Assembly: GCA_026388615.1 (NCBI GenBank)
Contig: JAPLJL010000115.1
Location: 1 to 6,818, forward strand
Direction: 5' to 3'
DNA length: 6,818 nt
Source: Pseudomonadota bacterium
Lineage (GTDB): Bacteria; Desulfobacterota; JAPLJL01
The stretch's first letter is position 1, and the number at the start of each line of letters is the position of its first letter. Positions 1-5,400 of the stretch are shown here, one piece after another. The translations under genes and the position numbers were made by a program. The notes below the pieces were generated by a model. That model ran no database searches. It worked only from the letters and a program-made list of their open reading frames with translations, and was not told the origin of the DNA.

Positions 1-1035
1 GAGGTCAAGTACACGATGGAGTACATTGACCTGGCCGAAGCCCACGGCCTCCCCGCGGAGGTCTGCTCGGTGGACAAGGGTTCGGTCGGCGCGATCCTCA
101 AGGGCATCATGCCCAAGCCCTCGTGCATCCTGGGGGTGAACACCCCCTGCGACTCCCAGATGGCCGCCCTCCAGGCTTCGGCCGAGCTGTCCGGGGCCCC
201 CCTTTACCTGATTGACATTCCCTACCTCTACGGGGAAAGGGAAGTTGAATACGTAGCCCGGCAGATCCAGGACGCCATTCCCTTTCTGGAGAAACATACC
301 GGGAGGAAATTCAGCTGGGACCGTTTCCGGGAAGCCTGCCTCCTCGCCAACCAGATGAGCGAAAACCTCCTGGCCTGGAATGAATACCGGAAGGCGGTCC
401 CCTGCCCGCAGATATCCAAGCTCCTCTGCCTGATGGTGCCCCTTTTCATCACCTTCGCCGGGACCGAAACCGGCGTGGTCACCGCCGCGGAACTGGCCGC
501 CGAGGCCCGGGAAAGAAGCGAGCGGGGCGAGGCCGCCGTGCCGGGAGGGGAGAAAATCCGGGCCGTCTGGTATCAGGACCCGGTCTGGTTCGACCTGCAA
601 TTCTACGATTGGATGGAAAGCGAGCTGAAAATGGTTATCCCGATGGACCTCTTCGGCTACCATGCCCCGGAAGGCATGATCGACGTCAGCTCCCGGGAAA
701 GCATGCTCCGGGGCCTGGCCCATCGCTTCATCCGGGTCATGCCGATGTCCCGGCAGTTCAAGGGGCCGATCGAATGGTATCTGAACGACTACGTCACCCT
801 CTGCCGTGAATACAAGGCCGACTTTGGAATTTTCGCCGGCCATGTCGCCTGCAAGCATGCCTGGGGCGGGCTCGGCCTGCTCAAGGAAAAATGCCGGGAG
901 ATCGGAATGCCCCTGCTCGTTTTCGAATTCGACATGTTCGATCCCCGGGTCACCCCGGTGGAATCCATCCAGGACCAGATCACGCAGTTCGTCAACAACG
1001 TGGTCATCCCGAGGATGGAAGACAAGAAGCCCTAA
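1..1035 (+). CDS. 2-hydroxyacyl-CoA dehydratase family subunit (HgdB/FldC/BcrB-C type), 5' partial
   Basis: The frame is open from base 1, so the N-terminus lies outside the window; the ATG at 16 is probably internal (EVKYT precedes it in frame). At least 344 residues are visible, against roughly 370-430 usual for the family. Family members carry a [4Fe-4S] cluster and, after ATP-driven electron transfer from an activator, dehydrate 2-hydroxyacyl-CoA or reduce aromatic acyl-CoA in the cytoplasm of anaerobes. Counting from the ATG at 16, supporting stretches are GVNTPCDSQ (40-48), the proline/tyrosine block IDIPYLYGERE (66-76), HVACKHAWGG (276-285) and FEFDMFDPRVTP (303-314), the family's C-terminal D..DPR region. 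C45 and C279 are the best cluster-ligand candidates, with C17 or C37 as a possible third. The substrate cannot be told from this subunit alone. The partner subunit and activator would be expected upstream. The TRAP binding-protein gene follows on the same strand. Confidence 0.85.
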   Translation, partial: EVKYTMEYIDLAEAHGLPAEVCSVDKGSVGAILKGIMPKPSCILGVNTPCDSQMAALQASAELSGAPLYLIDIPYLYGEREVEYVARQIQDAIPFLEKHTGRKFSWDRFREACLLANQMSENLLAWNEYRKAVPCPQISKLLCLMVPLFITFAGTETGVVTAAELAAEARERSERGEAAVPGGEKIRAVWYQDPVWFDLQFYDWMESELKMVIPMDLFGYHAPEGMIDVSSRESMLRGLAHRFIRVMPMSRQFKGPIEWYLNDYVTLCREYKADFGIFAGHVACKHAWGGLGLLKEKCREIGMPLLVFEFDMFDPRVTPVESIQDQITQFVNNVVIPRMEDKKP

Positions 1036-1036
1036 A

Positions 1037-1057
1037 ATTGCGGATTGACGATTGCGG
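1037..1057. repeat. 7-bp tandem repeat (ATTGCGG / ATTGACG / ATTGCGG)
   Basis: Three head-to-tail heptamers fill the gap after the dehydratase stop: ATTGCGG at 1037-1043, ATTGACG at 1044-1050 and ATTGCGG at 1051-1057. The first and third are identical and the middle differs at two bases. The third copy contains the TTG at 1052 that gives the longest version of the next gene, which weakens that start. Period-7 intergenic tracts are known as short tandem repeats in several bacterial groups; any role here is unknown. Confidence 0.7.
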
Positions 1058-2314
1058 AATGAAAGCCAACTAATCCCAAATTTTTCCATAAAATACTTGC
1101 GTAATTCTTTACTGAAATTCACTATCCCGGTTTTCCTGATTTCCCTCTTTTTCCCCCTCCGCGTGGAAGCCGGGCCCGAGACCAAATCCTATTTCCTGAA
1201 ATTCGGCACCATGGCTCCGCAGGAATCCGCCTGGACTGAAATCCCCAAGCAGGTTCTCGTCCCCCTGATCCACGAAATGTGGGGAGACAGATTGAAACTT
1301 ACCATCTATTACGGCGGCGCCATGGGTGATGACGATGACATCATCAGGAAAATCAATTTGGGACAGCTCCAGGGCTGCTGCTGCACCAACCAGGGAACGG
1401 TTAAAGCGGTGCCCGAACTTTCAGTTTTTTCCCTGCCCCTGCTTTTTCAATCTTACGAAGAAGTAGACTACGTGGTCCGAAAGCTCCGCGGCCGGCTCCA
1501 ACAGTTATACGAGGACCGGGGGTTGTATCCGCTTTTTTTCATTGATACCGGTTTTCTTTATTATTTCAGCCGGGAAGACCCTTCCAGCATGGAAAAAATC
1601 CGATCGCACCGGGTTTTTTCCTGGTTCGGGGAAATTCAAAACGATACTTTTAACGCCCTGGGGATCAGCCCCATTCCCGTGGCCATTACCGAGCTGAGTT
1701 CCTCGATTTCCACCGGCCTGACCAACGGAGGGGCAGGCCCGGCTTCCTGGCTCCTGGCCACCCAGATGTACCCATATATCAATTACGTTCTCGATCCCCC
1801 TCTCTTCTACGGACCTTCCACCGGTTTTATCGACAAAAAATCCATGGACAAAATCACCGCGGACCTGGAGAAGCATCCGGAGGAGTTTGCGAAATTTCAA
1901 AAATCCTTCAGCGAATTTAAAAACACGGTGGAAGCCAATGCCTTCCTGGATCGGCAGAACGTAAAAAATGATCTGTCCCGGGCCGCGGGAAAGAAAATCA
2001 TCGGCTGGCTGAAAAACCAGAGGTTCGAAAAGCCTTCCGATGTCCAAGCCCTGCTTTTCGGGGTATTCCGCGAAGCCGAGCCCGTCTGGGTTCAATCCGT
2101 TCGGGGTTTTGAAGCCGACTGTTTTAATGGTTTTTTCCAGCGGGGAATGAAGAAAGTGAAACTCCAGGAAAAAGATTTTCAAGAATTACAAAACCCTTCC
2201 CGAAAAATCTGGCAGCAATTCTCCGGGCAAAAATATCCGGAGCGGCTGCTTTCCGAAATCCTCAATTCATTGAGCGAATTCCGGGGCGGAAATAATCCCG
2301 GATTTACAAATTAA
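1052..2314 (+). CDS. TRAP-type C4-dicarboxylate/organic acid transporter solute-binding protein, DctP-like
   Basis: Predicted exported binding protein of 420 residues that would capture an organic anion in the periplasm and hand it to a TRAP permease. From the TTG at 1052, a basic segment and hydrophobic stretch (about 22-36) end in VEA|G, a signal peptidase I site after A40. An in-frame stop at 1046-1048 bars any earlier start. The TTG at 1097 would give a more usual 25-residue signal peptide; neither start has a clear Shine-Dalgarno. The family pattern is visible in LKFGTMAPQESAW (49-61), LTIYYGGAMGDDDD (83-96), LYPLFFIDTGFLYYFS (158-173) and SHRVFSW (165-171), where R167 fits the conserved carboxylate-binding Arg. 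ELSSSISTGLTNG (194-206) matches the usual E.Y.AL.TG..DG. It exceeds the common 320-340 residues through a longer helical C-terminus. C109-C111 form a Cys-Cys-Cys run. No DctQ/DctM genes are in view, and proximity to the dehydratase suggests a shared substrate. Confidence 0.85.
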   Translation: MRNESQLIPNFSIKYLRNSLLKFTIPVFLISLFFPLRVEAGPETKSYFLKFGTMAPQESAWTEIPKQVLVPLIHEMWGDRLKLTIYYGGAMGDDDDIIRKINLGQLQGCCCTNQGTVKAVPELSVFSLPLLFQSYEEVDYVVRKLRGRLQQLYEDRGLYPLFFIDTGFLYYFSREDPSSMEKIRSHRVFSWFGEIQNDTFNALGISPIPVAITELSSSISTGLTNGGAGPASWLLATQMYPYINYVLDPPLFYGPSTGFIDKKSMDKITADLEKHPEEFAKFQKSFSEFKNTVEANAFLDRQNVKNDLSRAAGKKIIGWLKNQRFEKPSDVQALLFGVFREAEPVWVQSVRGFEADCFNGFFQRGMKKVKLQEKDFQELQNPSRKIWQQFSGQKYPERLLSEILNSLSEFRGGNNPGFTN

Positions 2315-2362
2315 CAAAAATATTGGTTCATCAGACAGCCCATCAGCTTTGATAAGAATCGA

Positions 2363-2420
2363 CCCTTCGACTTCCCCGGTTTGAAGCCCGAGGTATGCTC
2401 CCTTCGACTACGCTCAGGAT
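2363..2420. repeat. Dispersed-repeat-like intergenic segment (CCCTTCGAC-type)
   Basis: CCCTTCGAC occurs twice, at 2363-2371 and 2400-2408. The second copy runs on as CCTTCGACTACGCTCAGG (2401-2418). This resembles a CCTTCGAC...GCTCAGG motif I recall as a common dispersed intergenic repeat in many environmental bacterial genomes. The direct repeat is visible here; membership in a genome-wide family is from memory and untested. Confidence 0.4.
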
Positions 2421-2421
2421 T

Positions 2422-2480
2422 GATCCGGAGCGGCGCCTGTTTTCCCGCCCTAAAGAGCAGGGTTTGGGCGCCGAAGGATC
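2422..2480. repeat. Imperfect inverted repeat between convergent genes
   Basis: Outer arms GATCC (2422-2426) and GGATC (2476-2480) flank inner GGCGCC arms (2432-2437 and 2467-2472). At the centre CCCT (2448-2451) and AGGG (2459-2462) enclose a 7-base loop. The whole can fold into an interrupted stem of about 59 bases. No T-run follows on the plus strand, so it is not a canonical intrinsic terminator for the TRAP binding-protein gene, though it could stall polymerase or protect the 3' end. Confidence 0.4.
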
Positions 2481-2486
2481 AAGTAT

Positions 2487-2513
2487 AAAAAAAGGGCCCC
2501 GGAAACGGGGCCC
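2487..2513 (-). terminator. Rho-independent terminator of the small exported-protein gene
   Basis: On the minus strand an 8-bp perfect GC-rich stem (arms 2506-2513 and 2494-2501), a 4-base loop (2502-2505) and seven T residues (complement of A7 at 2487-2493) form a textbook intrinsic terminator. It lies about 40 bases past the stop codon at 2553. The opposite strand lacks a T-run, so it acts in one direction. Confidence 0.92.
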
Positions 2514-2552
2514 TGATAAGCAATCCCAAAAATATTTCTGGCGCGGAATATG

Positions 2553-3017
2553 TTATTTGCCAGCGGGCTTCGCCGGGGCGGCCGGAGCCGCAGGGGCGGC
2601 GGCAGGCGCCGGGGCAACAACGGGGGCCGGAGCCGCAGGGGCTCCAGGGGCGGCGGGAGCGCCAGCCGGAACGGTGGCACCTTCCGGAGCCGGAGGAACG
2701 ATCTTGGTAAGATTAATATCCTGTCCGCTCAGGGTTTTCCCGGCTTCGACCACGATACCCACCAGCGGCTTGGAATTGTATCCTTCCTTCTTCGCTTCCA
2801 CAGTATACTGGCCGGCAACTACCCCTTCGATTTTGTAAGCGCCCGCGTCATCAGTGGTGGCAGTCAGGTCGGTTCCCGCTACTGAAATAGCGATCCCCGC
2901 ATTCCCGGCCGCGGCGCCATCCAGGGCAGCCTTTCCTGCGATTACGCCAGGTTTCTTCGCACATGCAAAAGCCAGCACCAATCCCAATGCCAGAGAAGCA
3001 TACATAACCTTTTTCAT
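2553..3017 (-). CDS. Small exported or lipid-anchored protein with carboxypeptidase-regulatory-like domain and Ala/Pro tail
   Basis: A 154-residue protein of unknown specific function. MKK plus a hydrophobic stretch (4-18) leads to C19 in LVLAFAC, followed by AKK. This looks like a lipoprotein signal, but A16 and F17 sit where a lipobox prefers Leu/Val/Ile and Ala/Ser/Thr/Val/Ile, so cleavage by signal peptidase I is an alternative. Residues about 23-105 match the beta-sandwich of the carboxypeptidase regulatory-like (CarboxypepD_reg) family: GKAALDG, a TTDDAGAYKIEGVVAGQYTVEA-type core at about 54-75, then KKEGYNSK. Such domains bind or present other molecules at the cell surface. From about 108 to the end the chain is almost only Ala and Pro with some Val, Gly and Lys, like a flexible wall-spanning linker. 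A strong GAGGAGGA ribosome binding site supports the ATG at 3017. The gene is a single-gene unit with its own terminator. Confidence 0.8.
   Translation of the reverse strand: MKKVMYASLALGLVLAFACAKKPGVIAGKAALDGAAAGNAGIAISVAGTDLTATTDDAGAYKIEGVVAGQYTVEAKKEGYNSKPLVGIVVEAGKTLSGQDINLTKIVPPAPEGATVPAGAPAAPGAPAAPAPVVAPAPAAAPAAPAAPAKPAGK
2580..2642. repeat. In-frame direct repeat encoding the Ala/Pro tail
   Basis: The 18-base unit GGCCGGAGCCGCAGGGGC occurs at 2580-2597 and 2625-2642, spaced 45 bases (15 codons) apart. It lies inside the reading frame of the small exported protein and encodes part of its Ala/Pro-rich C-terminus. The tract is probably prone to length change by slippage or recombination. 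Confidence 0.75.
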
Positions 3018-3025
3018 TTTAACTC

Positions 3026-3033
3026 TCCTCCTC
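3026..3033 (-). promoter_or_regulatory. Ribosome binding site of the small exported-protein gene
   Basis: The minus strand reads GAGGAGGA eight bases before the ATG at 3017-3015. This is a near-ideal Shine-Dalgarno sequence and fixes the start. It contrasts with cdaA and folP, which have no clear one. Confidence 0.85.
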
Positions 3034-3072
3034 AGATTAAATTAAGAAAAAATATCGATAACACCTTTTGCC

Positions 3073-3091
3073 TATAGAGATAATCATTACC
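3073..3091. promoter_or_regulatory. Possible Fur-like operator
   Basis: The plus strand TATAGAGATAATCATTACC matches the 19-base Fur box consensus GATAATGATAATCATTATC at 15 of 19 positions by my hand alignment, with GATAATCATTA unbroken. It lies about 56-74 bases upstream of the small exported-protein start. AT-rich intergenic DNA can produce such matches by chance, and the best promoter candidate is over 100 bases further upstream, so this is tentative. Confidence 0.3.
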
Positions 3092-3199
3092 CAGCTAAGG
3101 CGGCCAGGCATTGCTGTGGTTTCTAATAATTTTCTTCATCAACTTTCATCTCCCATCCAAAATTGTCAAACATATTTATATCCTTAGATCTTTTCGAAG

Positions 3200-3228
3200 A
3201 AACTAAAACAAAATCCAACCTTTGTCAA
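3200..3228 (-). promoter_or_regulatory. Candidate sigma70-type promoter for the small exported-protein gene
   Basis: On the minus strand a perfect TTGACA -35 box (3228-3223) is followed after 17 bases by TAGTTT (3205-3200), which keeps the key second A and sixth T of the -10 box. Transcription would start near 3193 and give an untranslated leader of about 175 bases. The -10 is weak and the leader long, so another promoter closer to the gene is possible. Confidence 0.35.
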
Positions 3229-3384
3229 GCTCTCTGGCCTGACGGCCAAATATGATAGAAAAATATACAATCGTAAAAAATCCATTAATGGAGGTAAATT
3301 AACTGTGGATATCGGTCATCTTCATTGGTAACTATTTGATCTTAATAAACAATTCAGAAACCAGGTTGGGATATTTTACCGGAC

Positions 3385-3413
3385 AAAAAAATCCCGGGTC
3401 GGACCCCGGGATT
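3385..3413 (-). terminator. Rho-independent terminator downstream of cdaA
   Basis: On the minus strand, arms at 3405-3413 and 3390-3398 (AATCCCGGG / CCCGGGATT) form a 9-bp stem around a 6-base loop, and the T-run (complement of A7 at 3385-3391) starts at the base of the stem. It lies about 200 bases past the cdaA stop and is the first good terminator after folP-cdaA, so it probably ends that transcript. Confidence 0.88.
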
Positions 3414-3417
3414 CACA

Positions 3418-3473
3418 AGGAGGTAAAAAGGATGGGCGATATTTTCTATTTACCCATTCTCTACTTATTTTGA
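3418..3473 (+). other. Consensus Shine-Dalgarno with a 13-codon reading frame (possible microprotein)
   Basis: AAGGAGGT (3418-3425) is a perfect Shine-Dalgarno core, seven bases before the ATG at 3432. The frame encodes MGDIFYLPILYLF and stops at TGA 3471-3473. The peptide is hydrophobic and starts just after the palindromic terminator stem. No convincing plus-strand promoter was found and the length is within chance, so this is only a candidate. Confidence 0.15.
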
Positions 3474-3614
3474 CCGATTGATTTTGAAAAAGTTCACGGT
3501 TTTTTTCTTAATTTTTTCCGGTTCTTAAGGCCGGCAGCTTTCCAGGTGCTGGCGCCCTTCCCTTTCACCCCCGCGAATGACCCGGGATTGGGACCGGTAA
3601 AATTATCTGAATGA

Positions 3615-4379
3615 TTATTTCTGCGGGTTGACAAACTCCTGGTAGAGTTTCTCCCGCAGGGAAGGTCCATCCAGATTGGTGATAATGGCTCCCTCGATCG
3701 CCAGGGAAATCCGGCCGGTTTCTTCGGAAACCACAATCACCAGGGCATCGGTCTCCTCGCTCAAGCCGATGGCCGCCCGGTGCCGCGTCCCCATCTCCTT
3801 GCTGACATTGGGATTTACGGTCAGGGGGAGAAAACAACCGGCGGCTACAATCCGGCCCTCCTGGATGATCACCGCCCCGTCGTGAATCGGAGAATAGGGA
3901 AGAAAAATACTGATAATAAGTTCTTTGACCACCTGGGCATCGATCTGCACCCCGCTCTCCAGATAATCATTCAGGCCGGTTTTCCGGCCCAGGGCAATCA
4001 GGGCCCCGATGCGCTTGTTCGCCAGGGAAACACCGGCTTTTACCAGTTCTTCCACCAGAGAAGCTTCGCGGGAGCCGCCTTTCTTCCCCCAGAAGGGGTT
4101 TCGTCCGAACTGGGAGAGGGCGCGACGGATATCGTGCTGGAAAATAACAATGATGATCAGGACAATCGAGCTGAGCAGGTTATCCAGAATCCAGCTTAAA
4201 GTGATCAGTTCCAGGCGCTGGGAAATGATATAAGCTCCGACAACCACGGCGAGGCCGATCAGCATCTGGGCGGCGCGGGTCCCCCGGACCAGGAGGATCA
4301 TCCGGTAAATTACGTACCAGACGATCAAGATGTCGATGACATCCCGAAGCCAATCGAAATCGCGAAAGAAATCGGACAT
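3615..4379 (-). CDS. cdaA: Diadenylate cyclase CdaA (c-di-AMP synthase, membrane-bound)
   Basis: Condenses two ATP into cyclic di-AMP, a second messenger tied to potassium, osmotic and cell-wall homeostasis. The 254-residue protein has three N-terminal membrane segments (about 13-30, 38-56 and 62-80) and then the cytoplasmic DAC domain. The catalytic signatures are intact: SPIHDGAVII with D167-G168-A169 and GTRHRAAIGLSEETDA with R199-H200-R201. The GALIALGR motif (125-132) also fits, so the enzyme should be active. It lies about 90 bases after folP on the same strand. Orthologues of about 270 residues are common, so this one is slightly short at the C-terminus. In many bacteria cdaR (YbbR domain) and glmM follow; neither is present here. 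No clear Shine-Dalgarno precedes the ATG at 4379, and a stop lies 39 bases upstream in frame, so no longer conventional start exists. Confidence 0.95.
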   Translation of the reverse strand: MSDFFRDFDWLRDVIDILIVWYVIYRMILLVRGTRAAQMLIGLAVVVGAYIISQRLELITLSWILDNLLSSIVLIIIVIFQHDIRRALSQFGRNPFWGKKGGSREASLVEELVKAGVSLANKRIGALIALGRKTGLNDYLESGVQIDAQVVKELIISIFLPYSPIHDGAVIIQEGRIVAAGCFLPLTVNPNVSKEMGTRHRAAIGLSEETDALVIVVSEETGRISLAIEGAIITNLDGPSLREKLYQEFVNPQK

Positions 4380-4387
4380 AAACAGTA

Positions 4388-4409
4388 AAAGTTGAAAGGT
4401 GAAAAGTTG
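4388..4409. repeat. Period-7 repeat upstream of cdaA (AAAGTTG / AAAGGTG / AAAAGTTG)
   Basis: AAAGTTG (4388-4394) and AAAGGTG (4395-4401) are tandem heptamers followed by AAAAGTTG (4402-4409), one base longer. They lie 9 bases before the cdaA start, where the minus strand is therefore pyrimidine-rich and offers no Shine-Dalgarno. This is the second period-7 tract in the window, with a different unit from the one at 1037. Confidence 0.55.
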
Positions 4410-4469
4410 TGAAATTCACAACCCGGCGTTTATTATCCTAACCTCTAATCCATCCAGTTTCAATTTTTA

Positions 4470-5315
4470 TCACTGGCTTTTCACATTTTTTATGGCGGTG
4501 ACAATCCGTACGACCTTCCGGGTTTCCCGGACATCGTGCACCCGGAGAATTTCCGCTCCGTTCCAGGCGGCAATCGCCACCGCCGCCAGGGTTCCCTCGA
4601 GGCGCTCCCCCGCCGGCTCGTCCAGGATCCTGCCGATGAAAGACTTTCGGGAAGGACCAATCATCACCGGTTTGCCCAGATCCTGGAAATCCGCCAGGCG
4701 ATTGATGATTTCCAGATTGTGTTCCAACGTTTTTCCGAAACCGATCCCGGGATCAACGATAATGTTTTCCGGCTTGACCCCGCTCCGCTCGGCTTTTTGA
4801 ATCGCCCCGGCCAGGAACTCCTTAATTTCCTTGATCAAATCCCGGTAAACCGGATTTCCCTGCATCACCTGTGGCCGCCCGATGGTATGCATCAGCACCA
4901 CCGGCGCCCCCAACTCCGCCACCACCGAAACCAGTTCCGGATCGAAGGTCAACCCGCTGATGTCGTTGACCATCTCCGCCCCAGCCGCGAGGGATGCCCG
5001 GGCGACCTGGGCCTTATAAGTATCTATCGAGATCGGGATGGATATCTTCCCGACCAGGGATTCGATCAGCGGCACCACCCGTTGAATTTCTTCTTCCGGG
5101 GAAACCACTTCCGCACCGGGACGGGTAGACTCCCCGCCGATATCAAGGATATCCGCTCCTTCATCTGCCATCCGGAGGGCCTGATCCCGGGCCTGGGACC
5201 GGTCGAAATAGCGGCCCCCATCGTAGAAAGAATCCGGGGTGACATTCAGAATTCCCATTATCCGGGGAATCCCGTTCAGTTCCAGAACCTGATTTTTAAA
5301 AATCAGATGTTTCAT
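4470..5315 (-). CDS. folP: Dihydropteroate synthase
   Basis: Joins 6-hydroxymethyl-7,8-dihydropterin pyrophosphate to p-aminobenzoate to make 7,8-dihydropteroate in cytoplasmic folate synthesis; it is the sulfonamide target. At 281 residues it has the family's usual length and complete TIM-barrel signatures: GILNVTPDSFYDGG (21-34, with N24 and D28), DIGGESTRPG (58-67), SIDTYKAQVA (96-105), NDISG (117-121), DPGIGFGKT (188-196), GPSRKSF (220-226, K224) and RVHDV (258-262). LMHTIGRPQVMQ (141-152) replaces the commoner LMHM.G.P..MQ, a mild variation. The ATG at 5315 gives a normal N-terminus about 20 residues ahead of the first motif, but no Shine-Dalgarno is obvious. Codons 4-9 form a perfect palindrome. 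folP follows ftsH after an intrinsic terminator and precedes cdaA by about 90 bases, so folP and cdaA are probably co-transcribed. Confidence 0.96.
   Translation of the reverse strand: MKHLIFKNQVLELNGIPRIMGILNVTPDSFYDGGRYFDRSQARDQALRMADEGADILDIGGESTRPGAEVVSPEEEIQRVVPLIESLVGKISIPISIDTYKAQVARASLAAGAEMVNDISGLTFDPELVSVVAELGAPVVLMHTIGRPQVMQGNPVYRDLIKEIKEFLAGAIQKAERSGVKPENIIVDPGIGFGKTLEHNLEIINRLADFQDLGKPVMIGPSRKSFIGRILDEPAGERLEGTLAAVAIAAWNGAEILRVHDVRETRKVVRIVTAIKNVKSQ
5290..5307. repeat. Perfect 18-bp palindrome at the 5' end of folP
   Basis: CTGATTTTTAAAAATCAG equals its own reverse complement. It covers codons 4-9 of folP (Leu-Ile-Phe-Lys-Asn-Gln). It could be a dimeric protein-binding site or a self-pairing RNA element near the start codon; AT-rich codons could also create it by chance. 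Confidence 0.6.
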
Positions 5316-5373
5316 AGATAATTTCGGGCAAAGCCGGTGTTCCTTTTTTGATTCACCCTTCTCCGCTCACCTG

Positions 5374-5399
5374 TCCGACATAGCCTGGGCGAAGTCGGA
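5374..5399. repeat. Dispersed inverted repeat between ftsH and folP
   Basis: TCCGAC (5374-5379) and GTCGGA (5394-5399) form a 6-bp stem around a 14-base loop containing GCCTGGGCGAA. The layout resembles a dispersed repeat I recall from environmental genomes, TTCGCC..GCTA.GGCGGAC. It sits next to the ftsH terminator in the folP leader. The inverted repeat is certain; the family assignment is from memory. Confidence 0.45.
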
Positions 5400-5400
5400 T

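Larger units (their letters stand above)
3034..3384. other. AT-rich intergenic region without a supported gene
   Basis: This stretch is visibly richer in A and T than its neighbours and lies between the terminator of the cdaA transcript and the small exported-protein gene. It contains the candidate promoter and Fur-like site listed separately. Frames are short in all directions. I see no tRNA, recognisable riboswitch or insertion sequence here. Confidence 0.6.

Noticed and set aside
1505..2182. A 225-codon open frame antisense to the TRAP binding protein
   Set aside because: The sense frame has a signal peptide and family pattern; the antisense frame shows neither and no ribosome binding site was evident.
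2395..2838. A plus-strand Ala/Gly-rich open frame opposite the small exported-protein gene
   Set aside because: The low-complexity part is the mirror of the Ala/Pro tail. The minus-strand gene has a strong ribosome binding site, signal sequence, domain and terminator.
3018..3193. A possible riboswitch in the long leader of the small exported-protein gene
   Set aside because: I compared the leader by eye with c-di-GMP riboswitch core motifs and found no match; a covariance-model search would be needed to decide.
3305..3331. A GTG-initiated 8-codon frame after GGAGG in the AT-rich gap
   Set aside because: Very short, GTG start, 10-base spacing and no promoter; not distinguishable from chance.
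4536..5321. A 261-codon open frame on the plus strand opposite folP
   Set aside because: It mirrors folP, whose motifs are complete. The antisense translation is rich in His, Arg and Pro, shows no family signature, and is a by-product of GC-biased codons.
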